In this document: positions 12,840 through 25,422 of the stretch, in pieces
Layout: each line of letters begins with the position of its first letter
Numbering within the stretch: the first letter of the stretch is position 1
DNA from: Stercorarius parasiticus
Taxonomy: Eukaryota > Chordata > Aves > Charadriiformes > Stercorariidae
Direction of reading: 5' to 3'
Assembly: GCA_013396915.1 (NCBI GenBank)
Contig: VWZL01002573.1
Span: 1,279,109-1,343,108 of the forward strand
Length of the DNA stretch: 64,000 bases
Made by a program: the position numbers and the translations under genes
The notes under the pieces: generated by a model
Databases searched by the model: none
What the model saw: the letters and a program-made list of their open reading frames with translations, nothing else
What the model was told of the DNA's origin: nothing

Positions 12840-13080
12840 ATGAAGTGTCAGGGTCTGACGCTCTTAAATGAAGCTATTATGGTCAAAGAGAAAACGTAAA
12901 ACCTGCGGCTCATTATGAGAGCGTTCTACTTGTCAGTTAAGTGAAAAGGCCTGGAATGATTTCCAGTTTATTTGTCATTGCAGTTATTAAAGCTGTCTTT
13001 TTGGTGCCATGAAAATGAATTGAAGACTTTATTCGAAGTAAATTTGTACTAAAGCTTTCAGATGTATCTTATGTGAGTTC
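12840..13080. promoter_or_regulatory. possible conserved non-coding element
   Basis: This repeat-free, moderately AT-rich stretch has balanced composition and no low-complexity runs, a texture common in vertebrate conserved non-coding elements. No specific binding site is decisive. The call rests on texture only, and alignment is needed. Confidence 0.18.
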
Positions 13081-15942
13081 AGTGAGGCAAGAAAACAGCT
13101 TAAAAGCTGAAATATTACAAGAAGGCAACTACTGAAGTCCTGAAAAGCACAAGAATATAAAGTCTGAGGAAGTTACACAAATAAATGAAGTATTTCATCT
13201 CTTGGGAAATAAAGCTTAGTTTTACTATATTGTACGCTTAGACAAAGAAATCAGCCCTTGTTAGTGGCAGCAAAATATTGTCTTTCACGGACTTGTGCCT
13301 GGTGCTTACTTTTATATCAAGCTATTAATTTTGGGACAAGTTTATCAGAGAAGTGGGGCTTCTCTGTTCCAGTCTGCGCGGAGCATCTTTAGAAATACCA
13401 TCTGCGAGTCGAAGAGTAGACGTTATATCAATGGCAAGATTAGGCTTTTTATGGTCGTCATGACTAATGCGGTTCAGCGGCAGGACACAGCGATGCGTGG
13501 GAGTTACGGGGTTGGGGAGACCGGCCCAGAAGGATCCATTTCCCTAATTGAATGACTGGGCTCCAAAGCAGAGCATCTGACTACAGGGAATGGGAGACAT
13601 TATTGACGTTTTTATCCCTCTTGAAATGGTCTTAAAATACTTCAGGAACCTCGCGTAGCTTGGAGGTTAGAGTAAAATTTCAGTTCGCCGCCAACTGAAA
13701 TCAAGTTAGCCCTGCTACTGAGGTGGTCGTTGACACTCGCTTTATTGCAATCCCTTCTTAAGATTATTTCTACTGAACTGTAAATCTTGAATTTATGTAG
13801 AGACCATTGATAGGTTTATTTTATTCTGTTTTGTCTATTGCTCTGGATTTCTTTTCCAGTAGTTGTGTTCCCCACTACTGCTTCGTATTTGCCAAGACAA
13901 ATTAGTGCAGTTATACTGGGTTTGGACTGTCCAAAAGGAAATTAAGAGTCTTTTTTTATTTTAAATTGAAAGCTGTAGGAGCACTAAACTGAATGCTTAA
14001 CTCCAAGCTCCAGCAGTCTTACAGCAGTATAGTTGACACTTTATTGCAGATATTACAAATGTTATGACATGTCTTCAGGGTCAAGTTAAAAACAAAAAGG
14101 GTTCCACATTCTCATCAGAAGTAATCTGTCAGTTTTGTCATCAGATATTATAGCAGCCCTCAGTAGCAGTGTCACAGTCAAGGGTTTATCAGGCTCTGTA
14201 GTATATGTATACATACTCTGATTTCCAGGGGTTTATATCTGCAATAAAAATTCCCTCTGGGCTAAAACTTGGCATTCATAGCCCAAAGGGATTTTTTTTA
14301 ATTAAAAAAAAAAATATCAGCGAAGGTTTTCTTGAATGATAAGAGCACTAAAAAAGAAAAAAAAATCTATTCTGCATTTTAAAAATACTTTAAATCTTTT
14401 AAACTGGCAGACTTCAAATATTTAAGCGGCCAACTCTCTTTACATAAGAGACCATTAAAAAGGACAACCCAGGAAGGGGATAGGTGGCGGAGTAGACAAG
14501 TGCTTTGTGCTCGTCCTGAGTAGAAGTGTTGAGCATTTGATGAGATGTATAATTAGCCACACATTTCTAAAGCTCTTGGTGTCTCTTTCTATTGAAACTG
14601 TGCATGAGGGAATTAGGATGTCTGATGCACAAATATAAATCATTTCTTCCTCGCCACCCTCTGGCATGGTCCTGCAGAACAGGGCTGATACGGTGTAAGC
14701 TGCTCGGATCAAGGCAGCCCTTCAGATACACACGTTACATCTGTTCTGCGTAGAAACAGAGGACTTCATTTTCTACAGCTGCTGGTCTGGTGCTTTTTTG
14801 CTCCTGTTTTCATGACAGTAGCAACCAAAATACGCAAAGCGCAGCAGGGACGTTCAGGGGGAAATGTGGAAAAGAAAATAAAACAAAAAGAAATGCCCAC
14901 GCAAATGGTGGTTATGGAAGGGATGCAAGTACTGATGGGTGTAGCGCTGGTTAACTCTAACCCTGAACTCTCGTTTATTGCTAGGTGACGTTGTAGGGTT
15001 GGTTTTTGGATAATTGACGAGGAAATCAGGAGTAATGTGCTAGATACAGAAATGTTTGCACTAAAAAGTGGTGAAAGACATACTATCTCATATCACTTTA
15101 AAAATTCCATCCTTAAGCCTTCGCTTTGATGCCCAAACCAGACTTTATATGAATATTTGCAAATGGTTTGTGTAACAGTGTGCTATACACTGCAGGTACC
15201 GCCTGCTCCTGTTTATAGTCTGTGACTCAGGAACAGTGATAACAAACAGGGCATATTATAGAGTCACCGAGATTCTCCATAAAACCCTGGTAAACCAGCA
15301 GAAAACAGGCACTACTGCATGACAGGGATGGGGGGAAACATGACTATGGTGTGTGTTTGCAGGTTAGTATATTTTAATTCATTGGACTTCCTAAGGGGGA
15401 AATAAAAGAACGTGAGTAAAGAAAACAAGCCCTGGGAGGGTTCCCTGCCATGTCTGTGGGGAAATTGTCCTCAAACAAACCTGTACGTGCTCCGTTAGTG
15501 CTCTCGTGGAGGCCAACCTGTTCGTTTGAGGGTAAAGCACAACTAAGGCCTTCCATCGGAAGAGTAAAAATGGGCTCTTCCAAGGTGCTTCCTATTGTCC
15601 TTATCTGAATTCTCTGTACCTGAATTCAACCTTGAGTTAGCACTATCCCTTTGCCACCGGGAGCTGAAAGTTGTCAAGAGACTGCTAAGAAATGAGATTG
15701 ATGCCAAGGATATTCTAATTTTGACATGCCTTATTCCTCTCCCTCTCCCCTCCCTCTCCTCTCCCATTTAACTCTGATTTGCTGGAACACAATTTCTTTT
15801 CAGTTTTCACTTCTCTCTAGTGGTCGATGTGGACTTAGACTTGTGTTCACACAGGCAACCAGCCCATACAGAAAGGTGTTGCAGAGTATCCCACAGAAGA
15901 CCACCTTGGGGATTTCAGAAATTGATATTTTTTTCTTGCCAG
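13081..15942. other. unique non-coding DNA with A-rich tracts and a CT-rich tract
   Basis: Holds the hairpin at 14246-14297 (listed separately), A-rich tracts at about 14300-14365 and a CT-rich tract at about 15729-15768. No gene recognised. Confidence 0.5.
14246..14297. repeat. inverted repeat, 18-bp arms around a 16-base loop
   Basis: The arm at 14246-14263 (aaaaattccctctgggct) is the near-perfect reverse complement of 14280-14297 (agcccaaagggatttttt), with 16 of 18 positions pairing. The loop is aaaacttggcattcat. Transcribed RNA would fold into a stem-loop, but the stem is shorter than that of a usual microRNA precursor and half of it is A/U tract. It may be a remnant of a small palindromic transposon. 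Confidence 0.6.
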
Positions 15943-16018
15943 TCTGCAGGAGTTACGAGCTGGAAGTACCAAGATCCAAAATCAAGGTGTTACTGAGGAG
16001 TTACGCAGTCACTGTCTG
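15943..16018 (+). other. candidate 76-base exon, two frames open
   Basis: A pyrimidine tract (atttttttcttgccag, AG at 15941-15942) precedes it and ctg|gtaagtgcc follows, with GT at 16019-16020; both are good matches to vertebrate consensus. Two of the three frames stay open, one starting LQELRAGSTK and one starting CRSYELEVPR, and the third stops. Neither peptide is recognised. A 76-base length is normal for a vertebrate internal exon, but a segment this short is often open by chance. Confidence 0.22.
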
Positions 16019-17359
16019 GTAAGTGCCAATGCTGAGGAGGCAACACCTAACGCTGGGTAAACCTTTTTATGACAGATAGCCATGGGTGGTCTGGAGTTTT
16101 CAATTTGTGTGTTAGAATATTTTTCTTGACATTAAACTGTATAAAGTAAAAATTCTAGGCCCACAGTGACCTCAGTAATGTTATTTTTTACATCTGCTTT
16201 TGCATTTTAAAAAAATGGCCTATTCTTCGTGCTTGTGTTCTGGAAGTCAAGAGAAGAAGACACCCATCAGCCATCAACCTCTTCCACAAAATTGGTTCAT
16301 CCACCTGGACAGAACCCCAGTAGCATTTGTGGGCACTGGATGTGAACGAGCATAGTTTGGGGTACAGTTTTCGATGACCACCGTAACCTATTTCCTACCT
16401 GCCCTGTGGCACAAATTCCCTTACTTTGGGGTGACAGCTGCCTACTGTCTGCCATTAGATCTCTGGAAATGTCTAATATTCCTTAAGTCTTCCTGAGAAG
16501 TTCAGAGTAAAGGATGCTATTGGAAGAAAATGGGGACTATCTTGAGTCGCAGAGTCTCTCGTATGTAAGATCACAGAATCACAAGATCTACGTTGCCTTT
16601 CTGTTTTGCTGTAGCAAGTGTACAGTTTGGTACCATTCTGTGACACTTCAACAAACGTCCAGTTTCTGCATCAAGCAGACTAAGACTGATAGTGACAATT
16701 TTGATGCCCTGTACTGGGACCTGAGACTGGGACGTAAGGAAAGGACAGTCTCAAGGGAAGAGAATGCTTTCAGTAAAGGCCCATAAATGCAAGTCTAAGT
16801 ACTCTTTTTAGTAACGCTGGTCTATTACTACAGCCTAAAGGAAGTTCATTTAATTAATAATTAAGCTCCTCATCTTCAAGTTGCTCTCAGTATGAACTTT
16901 AGCGTCAGAAATTGCCAGGAATTTATTTTATGACGCAGATGCAAGTCAGAAAAAACAGCATCATGAAAAAAGCCAAAACTTTGGCCAAAGACATATGCCG
17001 ATTTTGTGAAGTTTCATCAGGTCCAGTATGTTGATGAAAGGCAGAGAGAAAGAGAGCAAAACCCACGTTAGAAGAACTGGTATCAAATGGTCACCACAAT
17101 TACTCTTGGCTGTAACGAGACAGCATAGAGGTGATAATTATATTTCAGACAAATTCCCTGGGCACCAAACTACTTATTGCTCAGGGTGGTCTTTGGCGGT
17201 CTCTCTGATTGCACATGCTGTAATGTGAAGAAAAAACCCCTGTGCCCAGATCGTTCCTCACCCGGTGGGTGAGGGTTCTGGACCAGTGCTGAGACCAGCA
17301 TCCCAGGCAGCATCGGAGCCCCGCCGCGACACTGCCTCCCTTTGTAGCCGGGTTTTCCT
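16019..17359. other. unique non-coding DNA
   Basis: No gene or repeat recognised. A GC-richer patch (about 17230-17345) leads into the SINE/L3-type relic that follows. Confidence 0.5.
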
Positions 17360-17523
17360 CTGCTCTGGGCAAGTTGTTTATCCCCTTTGTGCTTCTTTTT
17401 CCAGTCTGCAAAACCACAGTGGTAATGGTTAACCTGCTGGGATTTTAGAGATCGTAACCCACAGAAGCATCAATAAAGTGCTTTGGATTTTCCGGGTGGA
17501 AGCTGCTACAGAAATGCAAAATG
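17360..17523 (+). mobile_element. ancient SINE/L3-type relic (MIR-like body, L3-like tail)
   Basis: The stretch reads ctctgggcaagttgttta and then a cagtctgcaaaacca block, resembling the MIR consensus for a conserved core followed by the 'tctgtaaaatgggg' segment. It ends with aaagtgctttggattttccg, ggtggaagctgctacagaaa and tgcaaa, the tail shared by L3/CR1-related LINEs and several old amniote SINEs. Divergence is high, as expected for an element older than the bird radiation. The exact family (MIR, MIR3 or an AmnSINE/L3 relative) cannot be settled by eye. Confidence 0.6.
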
Positions 17524-19919
17524 TTGTCGATTTGTATTTTTTTTTTTTTTTTGCCCTGCATTTTCTTCTATATTTGACAATTTATGTGGTTAGGAAGTGA
17601 TTTTGTGTTGTGCTCTGTTTTAGCCACGCTCCTATTTTCTTCTGTTATCTGTTGTGTTGCGGTTCACGAGCTTATTCGGTTTTCTCTTTAATCACTGATA
17701 TTACTTGACTCGAAACCCCTTTGAATAGTTGACTCCATGTGGCAGCTGTATGCCGACAGAGACCTTTGTCTCACATCTCTGTGTAGGGGTAAACACTTCC
17801 CTCTTCAGAGTGCAGAAAGATATTAATTTCTGAGGTTCGGTGGTTGCTACCCACACGGCTGAATACTTTGGACTGTAAATCAAACAGCATCGGTGAGGAA
17901 AAAAGTATTTACATATGCTATAATTCACAATAATTCATAAATTATAATATATTTTCATTATTATTACACAGATAAGCTCTAAAAGACACGTATACCGTGT
18001 GATTTTCAGGCTTTTCTGCGGGATGGGGCACTGAAAATTTGTGTCTGGGGAGCAAGAAAGGAGCGCTCAGCACCAGCCCTCGCTGCTGTGCTCTCCGTTT
18101 GATCCCGTGCCCAGAGATGGAAAGATTTGCGTTGCCTTTGTGGGCTGTGAGATGGTGAGCAGTCTGACTGCACAATATTAACAACCCGGATGCTGAGGAT
18201 CAGGGTCAAGAAGAATTTTTTATTTTGCTCAATGATGTCATCAGAGATAGGACATAACATTTATTTTTTTATTTATTTTTTTAAGCTCATGCAGATAAAT
18301 AAAAGCTGAGTAGAAGCAGGCTTATCGTAGAAGAGGAAAATGATCCAATAGTTTGGTGTAAAGGAATAATAACACGGGTAGCCTGTGAAAATGGTATGCT
18401 AGAAAATGGGGAGAAAATTACGTTGCTGATCATCTATGTCTGCGGGCATTTTTTTTTACAAACTTCACTAGAAAAAAAAAATAAATTGTTATTCTGCAAA
18501 ATCTATAGCTGAATGGTTTGAATTCAGCTGTGATTGTCCTGTAAAGGACAGAGGGTTTCACGGTCAGCCTCAGTAGGTAAATTCTGGGAGTCTGAGAAAT
18601 TGTGAAAGCATAAATTTCTGGGGTTTTTTTCTACCAAACTACTCAGGGGGAATACAGTCTGGGTGGAGCCTGGCAGCCTACTCTCTAGCACATATTACTT
18701 AGTGCAGGCTTGTTTTTTGGGGGGGTTTTGCCTGCTTCGGCCAGCTTTGAACGCCCTGGTGGGGCTTTTTGCGTGAACAGGGTGAGGAAGCTGCTCCTTC
18801 CCGAGACAGCCTCCACCGCCTCCACCACCTGGTCCTTCTTAGACCTGCCTTCTGCTTCAGCCTTTCACACCAATTACATTACATGTGTACACAGGTATCA
18901 TTAAAAATAGAAATAACAGTGCTATTTAAGAATTTCTTACCTTTGACATCTTGGAAGTTCCTTTTCTATGACTTCTCTTAGCAATGAAAAATCAATTCGT
19001 AAAATAGGTAGCATAGACTCGCTGCATCTGTGTCCCCGTCAAGTATTTGTATCATGTAAAAATGCAATAATTTTTCAAAAGTCTGGAAAGCTGTAAGACA
19101 AAATTTAAAGTTAATTTGACAGGCAAAGTTTCAAGGTAGAACTCCTCTAAAGTTTCATTTCTCTCACGCCAGCATTTCCATGTAGAAGGGGATTTGCGTC
19201 ATGATAATGTGCAGATAAACTTGGGAAGTAGGTAAATGGCCTCATTAGTGATTTCATGTAAAAACTCATTGTTATTTCAACCCACTGAGTAGTGCTCCAG
19301 TGGCGCTCGCTGCCCTAAAATATGCAAAATTAATGGGGTGAACATCAGTAAAAACAGTTCCAGAGACATCCAAACTACGAAGACAGAAATGAGTTAAAGA
19401 TAAAAATCTGTGACATTTGACTGTTCTTTTTCCCTGCCTGATTTATCTATAATTCAGACTGCTTAACTTAAATACAGATACCATAGTCGGAGTATTTGTT
19501 AAAGCACTAAGCTGACAAGTACAGAGCACCGGCCATTATTTCTGTTTGAGAGTCAGAGGTTTGAGCTATTCATTTTGTAGCCCGACACTCAGCACCACAA
19601 TTCCTTGAATTCCCAAAGCTTTTCATACGGCTTCCTCAAGGACAGCTATCATGTCTTAGCTGCTGCAGTGACAGATGGGATACAACGTGTCATGTGATGG
19701 ATAACGCTGGAGCCACAGTACTTAATCCTTCTAATACTAATAGCGGCATTATCATAGAGATTTATGAGAATGTCAGTTCCAAGTTCCCAGTTCCATTCAT
19801 GGGTTTTTAAAACTTCAGCTGCAAAAAACATGCATCCATCCCATTAATTCTAATTATCATGGTTCATCTTCTCAGCAGTTTTGTACTCCGGAACCTTTCA
19901 GTGCAAATTAACGTACCAA
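17524..19919. other. unique non-coding DNA
   Basis: Starts with a T16 run at about 17537-17552 just past the SINE-like relic. The remainder has short homopolymer tracts and no recognised gene or repeat. Confidence 0.5.
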
Positions 19920-20180
19920 AAAAGTGTATTAATTAATATTTGTAGCTTTTAATTTCTGCAAGAGTGTTGTCTGGAAGCAGCTGGCAGTACAGGGCCGCTG
20001 CTATTGAATCTTTGCCAAACAAGTGCAGATGTAATTTTGTTATCTCTTGCTTAGTCATTTACGCAAATTAATTTGAACAATTAGCCTTTTACTGGTCCTT
20101 CATGAATCATGCAAAAGGGATCTGCCAAAAAATTGCTAGTTGACAGAAAAGAATTGGTTAACATTGTAAATCTTACAAAA
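19920..20180. promoter_or_regulatory. possible conserved non-coding element
   Basis: A repeat-free AT-rich stretch with several homeodomain and POU-type cores: attaattaat near 19930, acgcaaattaattt near 20061, acaattag near 20078 and atcatgcaaaa near 20106. Such clustering is typical of developmental enhancers. No conservation can be measured here, so this is a texture-based call. Confidence 0.28.
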
Positions 20181-21599
20181 AGGTATTACTGTGTTTGGGA
20201 TAAAGTACAACTTGAGGAAAAATCTTAGTAAATTTTTTTTTTTTTTGTGCCTTATCTATTCCACTTTACACTGTTGGTGGTTGTTGGAGGAAAAAAAAAA
20301 ATCTAAAAGAAGAGTACGCAGTAGAAATTTGGGAACTTTGTTTTGGATGAATACCAGAAAAGTTAAGATTCTTGCCTCAATGTTGTCTTGTGTTCACTGC
20401 TTGCAAAGCTGTGATGGGTTTCTGTTGAGAGGAGGTCCGTGGTGAGGTCAGGCACTCCAAAGGAGCAGATTTGCTCATCCTCTGAAAAAACACCCAAATC
20501 TTTAGTTTCTTTGGACATCATTCTAAAGGAAGGCTGTTGTCTTACCCAAATGTCTTTCCTCTTAGTAAAAAAGGCTTCCACATGTACACTGCGGCCTTGG
20601 CCTAAAGAGATACTGGGGTTTGTCTTCAGGTACAACTTGTGTATGAACTAAAACTGTTATTTAACTAAGGTTGAGAATGCCAACTGATACGTGAAAGCTA
20701 GGTTTGAATGACAGTAAACTCAGATGTTTCAAAGAATTGTATCATTGCTCTTTTCTTAAGCATCAAACACTTTTTTCAGTCAGATAAGCCACGTAATCAA
20801 GGAAACAGCACCATCCGGGGACTCTGAATAATGCTGTGAATGAAAATCCATCTCATTTGTTGTTGTATGTAGTCAATTTTTTTTGTCAGAAATTTTGTGT
20901 ATCCTTTTGGTTTAAATTGTATTGCATAAATCTGAGCTTTGTGATGGAAATTCCTAAATGTTTCTCTCCGGTGGCTTTTATGATATGACCATGGCATCAC
21001 AGACAAGTTAATTTTTACCAGTCCCTTCGATTTCACTGTTGAGATGGTTCTTGCAATTTTGCAACGTAACTGGAAGTGCTGTAACGTTCCCTGGTTAAAG
21101 AAAAAAAATTCAAATTGTTACCTAATGCCCTGTTGCATTCAGAACCAAATGCATTGGAATGATCTTACTGATATATTTAAGTAAAACCTCACAATTCTGT
21201 CTAGCCAATTCTCCTCCTCGCCGTCTCGACATGATGAAGGTGCGCTGTCGCTGCTGCCATGCAGCAGGTTGGTCCCGCAGAGCACGTAAAGCTCCGGGGG
21301 CTTGCTGGGCACGAATGGGACTTCCAGTCCTGGTTTGCCAGAGGCTTTCCTGAAGTTTTGGCTGGAACTGGAGGAATAACTTCAGAATTAAATCCTTGTT
21401 TTGTGGAAATCGCACTCAAGCTCAAACAAATGCTGACTTCGTTAGTTGAGCCAGACAGTCCTGTGCAAATTCCATCACTCTGGCAGGGTAAGGTATGGGT
21501 CCCTTTCCCTCTAATTGTTTTTTACAAGCTGCGATTTCACAGCCTGTATTGTTATTTCCATTTGTCCATTTGATTGCGGAGAGAAGAGACCAGATGTTG
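20181..21599. other. unique non-coding DNA
   Basis: T- and A-runs at about 20235-20246 and 20290-20300. Open frames of up to 104 codons at 21.1-21.6 kb overlap on both strands and are unrecognised. Confidence 0.5.
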
Positions 21600-21930
21600 T
21601 GTGACAAATCATAGCTATTTGCAATCTGTTGGAATTCTTATAAATTGTACCGGGGATCATTTTCTGATAACTGATCCTGCAATCACTTATGCACGTGCAT
21701 CACTTAGAGCCCGAGATGTCCTATTGAAGATTGTGGATCTATTCATATGCCTAAATTAAGCACGCATCATGCGCATTTGTGTAAATGTTTGTGTTGTGAA
21801 ATATGCTGATATTTAGAACTTGCCCGTCAGATTCACCATTGCATTAATTTGCATTTAATCAAATTGCATATTATTATTACACTGTAAAGTTAATGGTTTT
21901 TTATTATAATAGGATACGTATGGCTAAAAA
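21600..21930. promoter_or_regulatory. possible conserved non-coding element with an octamer site
   Basis: Repeat-free AT-rich block. It contains an exact POU octamer core atttgcat at 21848-21855 followed by aaattgcat, a gcacgtgc E-box near 21691, and the gcacgcatcatgcgca motif near 21760. The combination resembles a developmental enhancer. The call is inference from motif content only. Confidence 0.3.
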
Positions 21931-24900
21931 TTTGGCTGGAGTATATCCCGCAGCAGAGAGATCCAATTCTGTTTACTGATTTGCAATTCGCAACAAATAG
22001 TTCCTTCAGCAAAGTGCATTGAACCCAGCCCTGTTATCCATCTGTTTTTAGGGTCTATGGCTAATCAAGGAAGTGGTCTCTCACTGACACACTGAGAAGA
22101 ATGAAGTTAGTTCCTCTGTAATTGAAAGTATCAGTAGTAAACTTGGCTGGAGCTTGATTAATGGTATATTAAAATCAGAGTCTTCATGGTGAGTGCTAGA
22201 TAAGGAGTTTTGGGCAAATTACTTGGTTACTGGGAAACCTTTAAATTTTAATCATGGAGACACTTCAGCATCATTAGGAACTGAAAAAGACAATGGGCAC
22301 GGGGAGGAAGTTATGTGAATTGATGTGCTTTTCAATCTCTTCTTCTGTGGTGATATTGAGTGATGCATGGGCTGCAATCGAGAATCCTCTTGCTCCCCAT
22401 GCCTTTGATTGCTGTTGTTATAATTTAATATTATACAGTTCTTTATGATCATGGAAATCAGATGAGTTAGTTGCAAAAGATGGAAGGTTTTAGTATAAGA
22501 AAAATTAGTTCAACATCCTGGTTTCTCTGGCTGAGTAGCAAAATGGAGGGACGCTGCAACTTGTGTTTAGAACTAGTGGAAACATCTTCTTTTACACACG
22601 TGTTTATGGTTTAATGTGATAACTTTCTGAATCTCAAACACATCATTTCAAAGTCCATTCTTGTATAGTGAGCACGTGCATACCTATGTTGTATACGGGA
22701 GCGCGTACGTAATAGATGTGATGTATCTATATTGATAGAGACGTGAAATGCTATAATGGCACTTTATGAGGATACATATGGAATGTAGATGTCTCTCCTG
22801 GGTGACAGATCCAATTCAAACAAGTGCTAATAAACCAGATATGCTTAACTCCCGCAGTCACCTCTTTTGTTTCTGCCTAGGATTTTCAGGCGACCCTAAG
22901 GATGTCAGGCTTTGGGCTCCAATGTCGTTGAACAAACTAGAAATCCTCAACATTTTTGAAGTGACAGCATGGGCTATCAAATCCAGTCCTCAGCTTTTCC
23001 AAGCAAGCATATGATGGAATTGTGTTCATAAAGTGACCAGACTCTAATTTAAAGTCAGGGCATTTGTTTGCCTGCTATGAGAGAACCTCTCCCCTGTCTG
23101 AAGAGGACATTCAGACATATTCTTCTAATAGTCCGAATTTATCTGTAGCCAGTGAATGCCTGTTCATATTAGCGCCAACATTGTCTAGTGATTTAAAATA
23201 ATTAACCCCAGCCTTCATTCACTTTACTGGGCTAAATAAATGACTTTTTATTATTCTCATCACTTAAGAGAAGTTGGACTTTTGCCTGAATATCCCTTTT
23301 CCATATTTTGCTGAATTTTCCTCCTGTCTGTGACCAATCTGAAGCACTAGGTCATCCCAACATGGTGCTAGGATGGGCTTGTACAACAACGTGAATATTT
23401 TCCGGTTTCTAATGACCCCATTGCTCTTTCCCTATCCTAAGATCTACCTACCATTTGTGTTCATGGGTGCATCGTATTGGTGGCTTTATAGTCAGCATAT
23501 TGTGAAATCTTTGCCTTCCTCTTCCATTTCCAAGTGATAGGTTCAAGCTGTAAGCAAAAATACTGACTATTCACCCCTAAATTCCTGAACTTAGAATTTT
23601 GTGTGCTAAACGTTACCTTACTTCTGTCGTTGCAGTTCCCAGATCATTTAATTTACCTATAGTCTGATATTCCTTTGGGTTGGCAATGCCTTCCAAATTC
23701 ATGTCATGAAAAAAAAGTAATTGGTATACCAGTATTCTCTGTCAAATTAATTATCAAAACTGTTAAATAAGATCAGTTCTGACACCTAGGCAACGTGGGA
23801 TTAGAAGCGATTTGTCCAAAGTCACATTGGAGTGCTGTGGAGAAGATGGTCTAAATCCCAGTGTGGTCTCGGTATTAAAGAAACAATAATTTTCTTTCTA
23901 AAGGAAAATTTACTGGGAAACATGTACGAGAAACCTGTAAGCTGGGAAAAGGTTTCTTTCTAGTAAAGGTAGAGCTTGCTGCAACAAAACTATTGGCAGA
24001 AAAAGCAACTTCTTTCTGCGATATATGCGTCAGGTATCATAGGAGAAGCTTGTTGGGCTTATGCTGGGGTTTCTGCTCATGCCAAAAGAAACTCTCAACC
24101 TGTCTCGCTGGACAAAAATTCAGTGCATAAGGCGTTCATATAGGATACAGGAATCATAAATTGGCCTCAAGAAGGTGTAATACCAGTCTACAAGGAGATC
24201 TTTCCTTGTGACTATCCCATTCATCCGCTCACTTGGTTTCTTGCTGATGCAGATTAGAAACATTTTTAAAAAGAAGAAAGTTTTCCTGGAGCAGGGAACC
24301 ATTTTCCATCCGAAATAGCCACGAGCTGGAGGCTGAATTCTGGCCGCAGAAGAGAAAATGCCAGACCAAAAAGTGAAAGGAACAAACATATCCTTGCAGG
24401 GTGAGTTGTGCTTTTTTTTTTTTTCTTTTCTTTTCTTTTAATAGATGATGTGTACTCAGGAATTGAGAATATTAGAACAAGTCCTAGGGGGATATGGATT
24501 TAATGGAAGGGGATGAAGTTGTTGTGGAAACATATAGTTTATTAAATTTTCTCATTCACATGTTTATTATATGATTTATGATGACTTAAGCTTATTATGT
24601 GCCCCTTTTTAATTTGTCACGTAATAATTGTGCGTATGTATACAGCCATGCTGTGAGTAAATTCCTGTATTCAGAACAGATAAGATGCTAGAAGAAGCCA
24701 CTCTGATCGACTGATCTACCTCTGTTTACAGTGCAACCCTTTAATTTCAACCAGTATCAGGTATTCTGTATAGGTATATTGGTATAGAATGTAGGTATAT
24801 TCTAGATGCAGCACATATTTTGGAAACATTCGTCATGTACAGGATTTGTTAAAGCAGCACTGTATAGTATTACATGGATTTTTGTGTGTACATATGGCCA

Positions 24901-25422
24901 AATATAAACAGGGTCGTATTCCCAGTGGCACGTAATGTCCTGTGATTTCAGACACCTCATTTTACGTTTACACAGGCTAATTATGAGCTTAAAACTGGAG
25001 AAAAATGTGAGGCCTATAAAAATGTAATGCTTATCTAATGTAGTTTAGATTTGCCTTATCAGCCTTGCTGAAGAGTAGTCTATGTGTGGTAGGCATGGAT
25101 TATTTATTAGGTTCAGACTGTTAATATAGAAAGATGTAGGGAAAGTTGAAATGAGAGTCTGCATTGCATTTCAAAAGTGCAGTAAAGGGCTGAAATGTTT
25201 TTAATTGCCTTTGCAGACATTTTCAAGGGATGCTCGGCAGCTGCAGGCAGGCTCTGAACTTCTGCCTGGTGGGAAAGGGCAGAGCTGGAAACAAGGGGCC
25301 GGTCCATGGCATTACACCGATTCACTTCCAAAAGCCACGTTCTCTTATAGTTATGGCAATTCATAGTGTGAAGCTCACTTTTTCTTTTTTCTGTGCTTTT
25401 CTACCCTTTTCTGTACTTTTAA
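21931..25422. other. non-coding DNA, possibly with an old CR1 relic
   Basis: Mostly unique. Part of 23340-23670 vaguely recalls minus-sense CR1/L3 3' sequence (ttctaatgacccc, cccagatcattta) but is too diverged to call. A pyrimidine tract of CTTTT units lies at about 24411-24440. Confidence 0.45.
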
